Assembly (NCBI GenBank): GCA_031549105.1
Contig: JAVBQK010000030.1
Span: 1-25,606, forward strand
Reading direction: 5' to 3'
Source: Avichristensenella sp031549105
Lineage (GTDB): Bacteria; Bacillota; Clostridia; Christensenellales; Aristaeellaceae
Length of the DNA: 25,606 nt
Each line of letters opens with the position of its first letter. The first letter of the stretch is position 1. The position numbers and the translations under genes were made by a program. The notes below the pieces were generated by a model. That model was not told where the DNA came from and ran no database searches. It worked only from the letters and a program-made list of their open reading frames with translations. Positions 8,414 to 16,708 of the stretch are shown here, piece by piece.

Positions 8414-9277
8414 TCATCCCTTCACCGCGCCAATAGTCAGCCCTTTGATGAAAAACTTCTGGCCCGCCAGGAACACGATGAACACTGGAATGACGGTCAG
8501 GCAGCACGCTGCCATCACCAGCCCATACTGCGTAGCTTCCTCGCTGACAAACTGATTGAGCGCGATGGGAAGCGTATGCAGACGCCAGTTGGAGAGAAAC
8601 ACCAGCGGGTCCAGGTAGTTGTTCCAGGAATCCAGGAAGGCGACGGTGGAACACGCGCCCAGCGTCGGCTTGACCATCGGCAGCATGATCTGCCACCAGG
8701 TGCGGTACTCGCCCGCGCCGTCTATCCGTGCGGACTCCCGCAGCTCATCCGGCACGGTGCTGTAGGCCTGCCGCATCAGGAAAACCGCGGAGATCGCCAC
8801 CAGCTTAGAGAGAATCAGCGGCCAGTGCGACTTCGTCATGCCCAGCTCGGCAAACATCACAAACCGGGGAATCAGCGTCACCTGCGGCGGAATCATCATC
8901 TGCGCCAGGTAGATTATGAAGATAACCTTCGATCCCCAGAACTTGATCTTGGCAAAGGCATAGCCGGCCATTGCCGCCGTGAGCATTGTCGTGACGGTGT
9001 TGATCACGGCTATCAAGATCGAGTTCCAGTACGCCAGGAAGAAATGGTAATCCTTGGCCGTGGAGCCACTCAGGTGCAGCACGCGGATGTAGTTGTCCGG
9101 ATAGAAATACGCGGGAATCCACTTGATGGGGATCGCCATGACATCCCGCTGCATCTTAAACGATGCGGAAAGCATCCAGACAAACGGAAGGACCATGATG
9201 GCGGCCAGCGCCAGCAGCATTGCCAGGATCGCGTACCGCGGCAGCCTTTTGCAGAAGGATCTGATTACGGACATCAT
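8414..9277 (-). CDS. Carbohydrate ABC transporter permease, MalG-like (CUT1)
   Basis: This 287-residue inner-membrane protein is one of two transmembrane subunits of a CUT1 sugar importer. Six hydrophobic segments are visible, beginning at residues 15-40. The cytoplasmic EAA loop that docks on the ATPase reads ELRESARIDGAGEYRTWWQ, with the G and conserved P of the family. No ATPase gene is present; CUT1 systems in Firmicutes commonly share one MsmX-type ATPase encoded elsewhere. The ATG at 9277 is preferred to 9286 because AAAGGAG (9293-9287) abuts the 9286 codon but sits 9 nt from 9277. That site overlaps the stop of the upstream permease gene, which points to coupled translation. It is the last gene before the terminator. 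Confidence 0.92.
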   Translation of the reverse strand: MMSVIRSFCKRLPRYAILAMLLALAAIMVLPFVWMLSASFKMQRDVMAIPIKWIPAYFYPDNYIRVLHLSGSTAKDYHFFLAYWNSILIAVINTVTTMLTAAMAGYAFAKIKFWGSKVIFIIYLAQMMIPPQVTLIPRFVMFAELGMTKSHWPLILSKLVAISAVFLMRQAYSTVPDELRESARIDGAGEYRTWWQIMLPMVKPTLGACSTVAFLDSWNNYLDPLVFLSNWRLHTLPIALNQFVSEEATQYGLVMAACCLTVIPVFIVFLAGQKFFIKGLTIGAVKG

Positions 9278-9291
9278 CGGTCGCATCTCCT

Positions 9292-10176
9292 TTACAACTC
9301 ACGGCGCGAATTGTGAACCCACTGAACAACCGTCACAATGAGCAGAATGACAAACAGGACCACGGAAATGGCGGAGGCATAGCCCATCTTATAGTAGGAA
9401 AACGCCGCCTTGTATATGTAGTACACCAGCGTGTAGGTGGATGTTCCAGGCCCACCCTGCGTCATCACGTTGATCGTTCCAAAGACCTTGAAACTTGCAA
9501 TGATGCCCGTCAGCACCAGGAAGAACGTTGTGGGCGACAAAAGGGGAATCGTGATGCGCCACACCCGCTGCAGAAACGATGCGCCGTCTATCTCCGCCGC
9601 CTCATAAAGCTCGGCGGGCAGGCTCTGAATCGCCGCGCTATAGATGAATATCCGGTACCCCAGGCTGGACCATATCGAGACAAGCATGATCGCCGGAAGT
9701 GCCCAGTCATAGTCCGCGAGCCATTTGGGCGGGTTTTGCCACCCCAATGCCCGCACCATCACGGAGAAGGGGCCGTAGGGCGAGAGCATCATGATCCACA
9801 CCGCCGAGGTGGCGACGATGTTGCAGATGTTTGGCATATACATCGTCACGCGCAGCAGGCTGGCCAGCTTGTCCCGGCATGCATAGTCAATCAGGATCGC
9901 CGCAGCCAGCGCCGGAATCAGCCCCAGCGGCACCGTCACCAGGGTGAAAATGACCGTGTTTTTCAGCGAAATAACGAACCACTCATCCCGCAGCAGGTCG
10001 GCATAGTTCGCAAGGCCGAGGTAATTCCAGTTCCCCAGGCCCTTCGCGTAATTCCAGTCCGTGAAGCTCGCGACAAGCGAGGCCAGCAGCGGCAGCATGC
10101 TGAAGAGCAACACCGCCAGCAGGCTCGGGAGCAGGAAGGAATAGCCCAGCAAATTCCGCTTCATCCGCGAATTCAT
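9292..10176 (-). CDS. Carbohydrate ABC transporter permease, MalF/UgpA-like (CUT1)
   Basis: This 294-residue protein is the second transmembrane subunit of the same importer. It has six hydrophobic segments starting at about residues 9-35 and the EAA loop ELYEAAEIDGASFLQRVWR followed by ITIPLL. The ATG at 10176 follows AAAAAGGAG by 9 nt. The ribosome binding site lies just downstream of a strong intercistronic hairpin, and its GGAG core (10189-10186) can pair with CTCC at 10198-10195. That could hold back permease translation relative to the binding protein. Its stop codon overlaps the ribosome binding site of the next permease gene. Confidence 0.92.
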   Translation of the reverse strand: MNSRMKRNLLGYSFLLPSLLAVLLFSMLPLLASLVASFTDWNYAKGLGNWNYLGLANYADLLRDEWFVISLKNTVIFTLVTVPLGLIPALAAAILIDYACRDKLASLLRVTMYMPNICNIVATSAVWIMMLSPYGPFSVMVRALGWQNPPKWLADYDWALPAIMLVSIWSSLGYRIFIYSAAIQSLPAELYEAAEIDGASFLQRVWRITIPLLSPTTFFLVLTGIIASFKVFGTINVMTQGGPGTSTYTLVYYIYKAAFSYYKMGYASAISVVLFVILLIVTVVQWVHNSRREL

Positions 10177-10199
10177 GATTCAGCGCTCCTTTTTGGAGG

Positions 10200-10231
10200 T
10201 TATCCGGGACACCCTGCGGCATCCCGGATAA
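10200..10231 (-). promoter_or_regulatory. Intercistronic stem-loop between binding protein and permease
   Basis: A perfect 10-bp inverted repeat (TTATCCGGGA at 10200-10209 with its complement at 10222-10231) closes a 12-nt loop in the 75-bp gap after the binding-protein stop. No T-run follows, so it is more likely a 3'-end stabiliser or partial attenuator than a full terminator. This arrangement is well known between binding-protein and permease genes, as in malE-malF. Confidence 0.75.
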
Positions 10232-10251
10232 CAGAATGGTCCTCTGCCCAA

Positions 10252-11607
10252 CTACTTTTTCATGGCTTCCTGGATCAAGGCATCGGCGCGCGTCTTCATA
10301 TCCGCCAGCGCGGTCGCCACGTCCTTGCGTCCGTTCATCGCGGCTTCGACCTCCTCGGTCAGCACCGTGTCAATCTGCGCCTTGGCCCAGAAGGGGCGCT
10401 CGCCCACAACGCTGACGCTGGACTTGTCTACCGTGACATACGTTTCAACCGACTTCGCATCCAGAACGCCTTCGATGCTGTTCAGCGCCGCCACGACCTC
10501 ATCCACCTTGATTTCTGAGTACAGCGGAATGCGGTTGATGCCCGCCAGCGGTGTCATGCCGCCGGTGATGTACCAGATTGCAAAGTCAACGGCTTCATCA
10601 GGATGCGCCGTCGATGCGGCCACCGAAATGGTGTCTCCCGCGCCGTTGAAGTACTGGTGCAATCCGCTCGACGCCAGGTAGCTCTCGTCCGGCACCGGGA
10701 ACGGCACCAGCGCAGTCGTGAAGTCATGCGGATAGTTAGCCAGGTCCTTGACGAGCCGCACCTGGGAAATGCCCATGGTCATCGCCGCCTTCCCCTCCAG
10801 GAAGGTGTTCGCAAAGGACAGGCTCGCGGCCGTCTCATCGGCGAAGGAAGGCGCGGATTCGTCCACCAGGGTGGTATCCACCATCAGCTGCAACGTCTGC
10901 GCAAACACCGGGTGGTCAAAGTTTGTTTCGGTGCAGTCATCATCCTTGTATACGCTGTACTTGTCCAGCACGGTGCCCAGCAGCGTCTTGAACGCGCCGC
11001 GCAGCGGTCCGCCGCCCCAGAACATGCCGTACACCTTGTTAAGCCCCTCGCCGGAGGTCAGCGCTTTGGCGTACTCGCGGAACTGCTCAAAGGTCCATCC
11101 GTCATAAGGAACCTCCAGCCCGGCGGCCTCCAGCATATCCACGTTCACCAGCATCCACGACGGGTTTTCATACCGGGTCGGCACGGCGTAGTATCGGTCG
11201 TTCACAAGGAAGTTGGACACGCTGCCCGCGCCAACCGCCGCAACCGGATCAAACCCGCGCGCGGCGAAGTAATCCGTCATGTCCAGCATCAGGTTCGCAT
11301 CGGCGCGGTTCTTCACGGTGCCGATGTCCTTGTACCCGATGAATACGTCAATCTCGCCACCGGACATCAGGTACGTTTCCAACTGCATGTTGCCGTCCGT
11401 GTCATTTACGTAGCGGACGTACTCCACCTGCACGCCCTTGTCCTTGAACTGTTCATTGAAGTTCTTCTCAATCTGGTCATAGCCGTACTCCGGCTGCAGC
11501 GCACCCCAGAAGCGGAGTGTGACCACCTCATCCTTCGCAAGCCCGGCAGGAATGGCGCACGCGGTGACTAGCAGGGTCACCAGGAACAGGGTCAGAAGTT
11601 TTTTCAT
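10252..11607 (-). CDS. Sugar ABC transporter solute-binding protein (CUT1, UgpB/MalE-like)
   Basis: This 451-residue binding protein delivers the ligand to the two permeases encoded next. The N-terminus (MKKLL, hydrophobic core, VTAC at residues 14-17) fits a lipoprotein signal with C17 as the lipidated residue; cleavage by signal peptidase I after GLA (residue 24) is a less likely alternative. The mature part opens with the typical beta-strand (VVTLRFWG) and shows the COG1653 pattern, including GKAAMTMGISQ. The ligand is unknown. Its place behind two FAD oxidoreductases suggests the imported sugar or glycoside is their substrate. The ATG at 11607 follows AGGAG by 8 nt. It lies 60 bp after the upstream oxidoreductase and 75 bp before the permease. 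Confidence 0.9.
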   Translation of the reverse strand: MKKLLTLFLVTLLVTACAIPAGLAKDEVVTLRFWGALQPEYGYDQIEKNFNEQFKDKGVQVEYVRYVNDTDGNMQLETYLMSGGEIDVFIGYKDIGTVKNRADANLMLDMTDYFAARGFDPVAAVGAGSVSNFLVNDRYYAVPTRYENPSWMLVNVDMLEAAGLEVPYDGWTFEQFREYAKALTSGEGLNKVYGMFWGGGPLRGAFKTLLGTVLDKYSVYKDDDCTETNFDHPVFAQTLQLMVDTTLVDESAPSFADETAASLSFANTFLEGKAAMTMGISQVRLVKDLANYPHDFTTALVPFPVPDESYLASSGLHQYFNGAGDTISVAASTAHPDEAVDFAIWYITGGMTPLAGINRIPLYSEIKVDEVVAALNSIEGVLDAKSVETYVTVDKSSVSVVGERPFWAKAQIDTVLTEEVEAAMNGRKDVATALADMKTRADALIQEAMKK

Positions 11608-11667
11608 GGGGCTATCTCCTGTCTTTTCTCGGGGTGCTTTGTCGCCTTATCAGCTGCGCGGTTTGCG

Positions 11668-13524
11668 CTACGCGTAAACGCGCACCTCATACACTCTTGC
11701 ATGCACGAACCCATTCGTCGCATGGATCGCCACCGTGATGCGGTCGCACAGCACCGCATCCCAGTCCAGGATGTTCTGCCGCTGGTGGTTGCCGCGCACG
11801 GCTTGGCTCGCGACCATTTCATCCTGATGCCATAGCAGCACGTCGTAGTCCCGCACCAGCCGCGCGGGAACGCCCTTTTCTTGCTGGGCAATGTACTTCT
11901 CCGATAGGCTGATGCGAAGGGACTGGCTGAGGTTCTGGTCGAATGTCAGGCGCACCTGGCCAACCCGCACCGCGGTGTCCCAGGCCAAAGAGAGCTCAGC
12001 CGCCTGTCCCTGTGCCTGCCAAACATTCGTATCGCCGCCTACGCTTCGGGCTACCCCATTGATGACATTCGCCGCCTCGCTGCCGGGGCATTCGCTGCTT
12101 GCGCGGATGCTCGCGCTTCTGGCCAGGTCCAGCGCATCCTCGTTGCGATAGCCGGGAATGTAGCAATCGTTGCGCAGCAGCGTCTGCTGTAGCTCACCGA
12201 TGTGCTGCCCTACCTCACGCGCATCGCATTCGTGCCGTACCGCCAGCGCGGCGGCTGTTCCCGCGGCCTGCCCGCCCACCGCGCAGGTGCCCATCACGCG
12301 CGTGCTGGCCATGCCCAGCTTGGTCGCGCTGATGCTTCGCCCAGCCATGAACAAGTTGGCAATACCCTGGGTGTAGTAACACCGATATGGGATGGTGTAC
12401 AGCCCTTTGAACTCATAGACGGATGCGGGCATTCTGTCAAAGTCGAAGAGCCCGCGCGGGGCATGGTTGTCCACTGGCCAGCCGCCATAGGCCACCGCAT
12501 CGGGGAACACGCGGTTGGCGAGGATATCGTTTTCGTTAAGCAGGTAATCGCCAACCAGCCGCCGGCTTTCCCGGATGCCGGGAACCATGCCCACCCACTC
12601 AAGGTCATAGTTCTCCGCGCCATGCTCGCCGCCGTTCTTGAGGTGATCCCACACGCCGTATACGCAGGCCAGCAGGTCATCGCGAATCTCCTCGTATGCC
12701 GCGATGATGTTCTCGCGCTCTCCGCCAACCTCCATCCACCAATACCCATAGTCCAGGCAGCTGGTTTCTGCAATCCGGTGATACTCCTCCGGCCGCTCAG
12801 TCCTGAGAATCTCCATTGCCCGGGGATCAAGTTTCTCCGCACCGTGCGCCGCGTGCACCCGGAACCGGAGCTGCTCCTCCGTAAAGGTACGGGCCCATTC
12901 CGGCTTTACAAACGGCACGGGATACCCCCGGTTCACCGCCTTGAACAACACAGAGTTGCCCATGCAGTGCCTGTCCGGCTCCTGTGGGGCGTGCGGTTCG
13001 TTAAACTCCGCGTGCCCCTCGCTGCCCTCCCGGTACTCCGCACCAGCCATGTAGGCGATGGTTCCGTTCCCGGTGCAGTCGATGAACTGGGATGCGCTTA
13101 TTCTATAGAACGTCTCCGTCGTCTGCTGATATCCCTGCACGGCGAGAATCCGCCCCGCCTCCGCGTGCACCGTGTCCACGGCTAGGTTTAAGTGCAGCGT
13201 CAGGTTCTCCGTCTGCCATACCACCTGGAGCAGAACGCGGTCCCATACGGAGTAGTTGTGGTATGGGTTGATCGCCTTGTTTTCCAGCAGAAGCTCATTG
13301 AGAATCCCCGTTTCCTCAGCATCGGACTTGGTGTTGTTGCGCGATGCGCCCGCAATGTGCATGCGGATCTCCGAGCTGGCGTTGCCACCCAACACGCTCC
13401 GCGCATGAAGCAGCGCGGTTTTCGCGCCCTCCCGGGCGCTGGCGATGGCTGCGCAAAGCCCCGCAAGCCCGCCTCCGATGACGACGACATCGTATGATTC
13501 TTCCGTCCGCTGCAAGCACCGCAT
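11668..13524 (-). CDS. FAD-dependent oxidoreductase with discoidin-like C-terminal domain (paralogue 1)
   Basis: This 618-residue protein belongs to the FAD_oxidored type. The Rossmann motif VVVIGGGLAG (G17, G19, G22) opens it. A family motif follows at residues 42-56 (RSVLGGNASSEIRMH), and the second FAD-contacting part is at about 389-427 (NLFMAGRSISA, GTCAVGGQAAGTAAA). Residues 470-618 resemble an F5/8-type (galactose-binding-like) beta-sandwich, with NVINGVAR, NVWQA, the YDVLLW strand, NHQRQ and the ending VYEVRVY. There is no signal peptide, so it acts in the cytoplasm. It is closely related to the next gene upstream but carries a 15-residue insertion near 230-257 and differs sharply at 61-70. 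I chose ATG 13524 (GGAGG, 8 nt spacing) over the GTG at 13533, which overlaps that site. The substrate is unknown; oxidation of an imported sugar or glycoside is inferred. Confidence 0.8.
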   Translation of the reverse strand: MRCLQRTEESYDVVVIGGGLAGLCAAIASAREGAKTALLHARSVLGGNASSEIRMHIAGASRNNTKSDAEETGILNELLLENKAINPYHNYSVWDRVLLQVVWQTENLTLHLNLAVDTVHAEAGRILAVQGYQQTTETFYRISASQFIDCTGNGTIAYMAGAEYREGSEGHAEFNEPHAPQEPDRHCMGNSVLFKAVNRGYPVPFVKPEWARTFTEEQLRFRVHAAHGAEKLDPRAMEILRTERPEEYHRIAETSCLDYGYWWMEVGGERENIIAAYEEIRDDLLACVYGVWDHLKNGGEHGAENYDLEWVGMVPGIRESRRLVGDYLLNENDILANRVFPDAVAYGGWPVDNHAPRGLFDFDRMPASVYEFKGLYTIPYRCYYTQGIANLFMAGRSISATKLGMASTRVMGTCAVGGQAAGTAAALAVRHECDAREVGQHIGELQQTLLRNDCYIPGYRNEDALDLARSASIRASSECPGSEAANVINGVARSVGGDTNVWQAQGQAAELSLAWDTAVRVGQVRLTFDQNLSQSLRISLSEKYIAQQEKGVPARLVRDYDVLLWHQDEMVASQAVRGNHQRQNILDWDAVLCDRITVAIHATNGFVHARVYEVRVYA

Positions 13525-13563
13525 CCCGGTCACCTCCGCTGCAAGGTACTGATTTCACAGTTT

Positions 13564-15393
13564 TTAATACAGCCGCACCTCAAAAATGCGCGCGCTGTCA
13601 AGTCCCCACGTCGCCGTCACGGTTACCTCCACCCGGTCCGCACAGACCCCTTCCGGCAGATCAACGATGTTCAGCCGCTGGTGGTTATCGCAGACGGTCT
13701 GGGCATGAACCAGCTCATCCCCGCAGTACAGGCGAAGCGTGTAATCCTTCACCAGCTCCGGCGGCAGCGATTTGGGCTGACGCTCCTGCACCGTTCTGGT
13801 CATCGACGGCATAATCTCCTGACTGAGGTTGGGATCAAACAATAGGTGAATCCTCTTGATCGATTCCGGCGCGTCCAGGCGAAGCGTCAGCGTCTGCCCG
13901 TCCGGGCCGAGCGGCTCTGACTCCCACATGTTCCGCGCCGCAGAATCTCCCTCCTCAACAATCCGCGTGACCCCTGTGAGGATGTTCCCAGGTTCGTTGC
14001 TCTGCGTGAAGCTGCTAGCGGATACCGACGCGCTGCGGGCGATGTCATCATTGTCCCGGTTCACCGCGCCCGGCACATAACAATCATCCTTGAGAAGTAG
14101 CTGCTGCAGCTCCTCCATGTGCATCCCGACGTCTCTGGGCTCTATGCCCTTGCGGACAGCCAGCGCCGCAGCGGTGCCGACCGCTTGCCCGCCCACCGCA
14201 CAGGTTCCCATCACGCGCGTGGAGCCATACGCCAGCTTTGTCGTGCTGATGTTGTGCCCGGCCATCATCAGGTTGGGGATGTTTTTGGAGTAAAAGCACC
14301 GGTATGGGATGCTGTAGATTCCCGGAAAGTTGATGAAGCGGGTGGGCCTTCCGCGGTCAAACACGCCCTTAGGCGCATGCTCGTCCATCGGCCAGCCGCC
14401 GTACGCCACCGCGTCCTCGAACACGCGCCCGGCGAGCACATCGTTTTCATTGAGCAGGTAATCGCCAACCAGGCGGCGGCTCTCCCGAATGCCGGGCACT
14501 GAGCCGACCCACTCCAGCGCGTAGTTTTCCGCGCCATGGTCACCGCAGTTCTTGATGTGGTCCCAGATTCCATAGACGACTTTGTAGAGTTCATCGCGGA
14601 TCAGCTCTGCGTTGCCGATGACATCGCCCGTATCGCCGCCCAGTTCCACCCACCAGTAGCCGGAATCGGCGCAGTACTCCTCCGTGATGCCGTTTTCCCC
14701 ATGGTACATGGTGGTGTTCCCATGTCCGCGGAACGCAAGGTCCTCCTCGCGAAAAGTATACGCCCAGAAAGGCTTTTTGAAGTGTACAGGCTCGCCCATG
14801 TCACGGGCGATGAACATCACGGTATTGCCCATGGTGTTCGTATTGGGTGTCTCCGGCGCGTCCGGCTCGCCAAACTCTTCGCGTCCCTCGCTGCCGTAGC
14901 AGTAGTCCGCGCCTGCAAAGTACCCCAGCATGCCGTTTCCCGTAGCGTCCACAAAGATTGGCGCTTCAAAGCGGTACTCCGTCTCCGTCGTTATCTGGCG
15001 GCAGACGATTCCCCGGATGCGGTCCCCCGCCATCTCCACCTCTTCCATGGCGGTGTTGAGGTAGCTATCCAGGTTCTCCTGGTACCGGATTTTTTCCCAC
15101 AGCACCGCATCCCAGATCGAGAAAGAATGGTACGGATTGCGGCTTTTGTTCTCTAGCAGCAGCTCCATCAGGATGCCGGTTTCGCCGAAGTTGCGCTTCC
15201 CAAAGTGGCAGGTAGCACCCGCCACATGCATGCGGATTTCCGAGCTGGAGTTGCCGCCAAAGACGGACCTGGCCTGCACAATGGCCGTCTTTGCCCCGCC
15301 GCGGGCCGCGGCGATGGCCGCGCAAACGCCGGATAGTCCGCCGCCGACCACAACAACCTCATACGCCTTGCTGACCTTGCCCGCCTGTCTCAT
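13564..15393 (-). CDS. FAD-dependent oxidoreductase with discoidin-like C-terminal domain (paralogue 2)
   Basis: This 609-residue protein is the tandem paralogue of the next gene. By hand count, 102 of 180 residues match over positions 11-190 without gaps. It has VVVVGGGLSG (G17, G19, G22), RSVFGGNSSSEIRMH at 42-56, NLMMAGHNIST and GTCAVGGQAVGTAAA at about 374-410, and a C-terminal galactose-binding-like domain (about 455-609, with NHQR and the ending IFEVRLY). Residues 61-70, just after the shared AGA motif, are almost unrelated between the paralogues, which suggests different substrates or partners. The ATG at 15393 is preceded by AAGGATGGAG; a GTG at 15426 is possible, but it overlaps the regulator's stop codon. 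The next gene starts 39 bp downstream. It is the first enzyme gene of the LacI-controlled operon. Confidence 0.8.
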   Translation of the reverse strand: MRQAGKVSKAYEVVVVGGGLSGVCAAIAAARGGAKTAIVQARSVFGGNSSSEIRMHVAGATCHFGKRNFGETGILMELLLENKSRNPYHSFSIWDAVLWEKIRYQENLDSYLNTAMEEVEMAGDRIRGIVCRQITTETEYRFEAPIFVDATGNGMLGYFAGADYCYGSEGREEFGEPDAPETPNTNTMGNTVMFIARDMGEPVHFKKPFWAYTFREEDLAFRGHGNTTMYHGENGITEEYCADSGYWWVELGGDTGDVIGNAELIRDELYKVVYGIWDHIKNCGDHGAENYALEWVGSVPGIRESRRLVGDYLLNENDVLAGRVFEDAVAYGGWPMDEHAPKGVFDRGRPTRFINFPGIYSIPYRCFYSKNIPNLMMAGHNISTTKLAYGSTRVMGTCAVGGQAVGTAAALAVRKGIEPRDVGMHMEELQQLLLKDDCYVPGAVNRDNDDIARSASVSASSFTQSNEPGNILTGVTRIVEEGDSAARNMWESEPLGPDGQTLTLRLDAPESIKRIHLLFDPNLSQEIMPSMTRTVQERQPKSLPPELVKDYTLRLYCGDELVHAQTVCDNHQRLNIVDLPEGVCADRVEVTVTATWGLDSARIFEVRLY

Positions 15394-15425
15394 TTTTCTC
15401 CATCCTTCATTCGCTTGATGCCCCA

Positions 15426-16475
15426 CTATAGATTCCGAACAGAATCACGCAGGATGATCTTGGGTTCCACAATCATTTTGACGTGCTTTGCTTTGGGGTT
15501 GGATATGCGGTTGATCAAAATCTGACTTCCCTGGGCGCCCAGCATCTTTTTGTTGGTGTAGACCGTTGTCAGCGGCGGGTTGGAATACTCCGAGAGCAAC
15601 CCATCCTCAAAGCCCGTCACGGAGATGTCGGCGGGGCAGGCAATCCCCTTCTGGGAAAGGTAGCGTATGACACCGGCCGCCAGCGTATCATGCGCTGTGA
15701 TGACAGCCGTCGGCTGTATCCCCTGCGCCAGCAGGCGGTCCATGGCGGCATAGCCACCGCTACCGCTGAAGGTCGCCTTCTCACAATGCGTGGAGAGAAC
15801 CTCCAGCCCTGCTTCCTGCATCGCTTTTGAGAAGCCCGCCATTTTACGCGCGGAGGTCTGCGTCGACCCAAGCCCGTTGATAAAAGCAATATCCTTATGC
15901 CCGCAGGAGATAACGTGCTTTGTCATCTCATAGATGCCTTTTCCCGGGTCCGTATCCACCCAGTCATAGTCATCGTCCCGCGCGCCAATCAACACAATGG
16001 GAAACTTCAGCTGCCTAAACCGTTCCAGGTGGGCCGGCATCAGAATGCCGCCTGCCCAGATTAGCCCATCAATCCGGTTCGCGTTCATAATGGAGGGAAG
16101 CGTCCACATCTCCACTGGCACATCGTCCAGCCAATAGACCCAGTCCAACAGCATGCTGTAGCCGGAGTTGTTGATCTCCGCAACGATTACATCCAGCATG
16201 TCGGCAAGGTATGTATTGGGCAGCGCGTCAAACGCATAGCCTTCCTTGGTTGACCCGCGGCCCATCTCCACGCCGTTCCTGACAACGCCAATCGCGCCCT
16301 TGTGCTTGGTGACGAGGGAGCGCGCATACTGGTTGGGCACGTAGCCAATTTCCTCTATGGTCTGCAACACTTTATAGCGGGTCTCCATCTTCACAGACGG
16401 GTTGTTGTTCAGCACAAAGGAGACCGTTGTTATCGAGACGCCCGCGCGCTTGGCAACATCCTTGATGGTCGGCAT
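15426..16475 (-). CDS. LacI-family regulator of the FAD-oxidoreductase/ABC operon
   Basis: This 349-residue regulator has a canonical LacI head (PTIKDVAKRAGVSITTVSFVLNN, residues 2-24), a hinge (QYARSL, about 50-55), and an effector domain ending with VTGFEDGLLSEYSNPPLTTVY. I chose the ATG at 16475 because it starts directly before the DNA-binding domain and follows GGAG by 10 nt; the open frame extends to 16547 only by crossing the operator and promoter. It is the first gene of the operon, its stop is 32 bp before the first oxidoreductase, and two identical palindromes flank its promoter. That layout indicates an autoregulated local repressor, released by the imported sugar or a product of it. 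Confidence 0.9.
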   Translation of the reverse strand: MPTIKDVAKRAGVSITTVSFVLNNNPSVKMETRYKVLQTIEEIGYVPNQYARSLVTKHKGAIGVVRNGVEMGRGSTKEGYAFDALPNTYLADMLDVIVAEINNSGYSMLLDWVYWLDDVPVEMWTLPSIMNANRIDGLIWAGGILMPAHLERFRQLKFPIVLIGARDDDYDWVDTDPGKGIYEMTKHVISCGHKDIAFINGLGSTQTSARKMAGFSKAMQEAGLEVLSTHCEKATFSGSGGYAAMDRLLAQGIQPTAVITAHDTLAAGVIRYLSQKGIACPADISVTGFEDGLLSEYSNPPLTTVYTNKKMLGAQGSQILINRISNPKAKHVKMIVEPKIILRDSVRNL

Positions 16476-16489
16476 CCGTATCGCGCTCC

Positions 16490-16507
16490 ATTTAAAACGT
16501 TTTAAAT
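16490..16507. promoter_or_regulatory. Palindromic LacI operator O1
   Basis: ATTTAAAACGTTTTAAAT is a perfect 18-bp palindrome with the CG centre typical of LacI-family operators. On the minus strand it lies between the -10 box and the regulator's ribosome binding site, covering about +6 to +23 of the transcript, where a bound repressor would block transcription. Its 16-bp core recurs at 16625-16640. Confidence 0.85.
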
Positions 16508-16518
16508 TATCTATCCAA

Positions 16519-16547
16519 ATACTATCACAAGCCGCAAAAAATGTCAA
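16519..16547 (-). promoter_or_regulatory. Sigma-A promoter of the LacI/FAD-oxidoreductase/ABC operon
   Basis: On the minus strand TTGACA (16547-16542) is followed after 17 bp by TAGTAT (16524-16519), giving a start near 16512. It is the only strong promoter-like sequence in the gap and lies between the two operators. It should drive six genes down to the terminator at 8255-8285. Confidence 0.85.
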
Positions 16548-16624
16548 CCCCTTGCTTTTACCATTAATTACTTGCGCATATTTGACGTTTTTATGTTTTT
16601 TATATCCACACGTTCTTTTATTCT

Positions 16625-16640
16625 TTTAAAACGTTTTAAA
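16625..16640. promoter_or_regulatory. Palindromic LacI operator O2
   Basis: TTTAAAACGTTTTAAA is identical to the 16-bp core of O1 and lies 134 bp from it, centre to centre, upstream of the -35 box. Two identical operators flanking a promoter suggest repression by DNA looping. Confidence 0.82.
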
Positions 16641-16653
16641 TTCAGCGTGCATA

Positions 16654-16699
16654 ATACCGGCCACGCTACCGCCTTCTTCGCGTGCAGCATGGCCGGCAT
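16654..16699 (-). terminator. Stem-loop, likely terminator of the peptide-uptake operon
   Basis: Arms at 16654-16667 and 16686-16699 pair over 14 bp as RNA with two G-U pairs, around an 18-nt loop. It begins 10 nt after the RidA stop on the minus strand. The T-run is weak (GTATTATG), so termination may be partial. Confidence 0.5.
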
Positions 16700-16708
16700 C
16701 CAAACCGG

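Noticed and set aside
8312..10518. Long plus-strand open frames opposite the permease and binding-protein genes
   Set aside because: They mirror the real minus-strand genes, are rich in H, R and Q, lack ribosome sites and show no family features.
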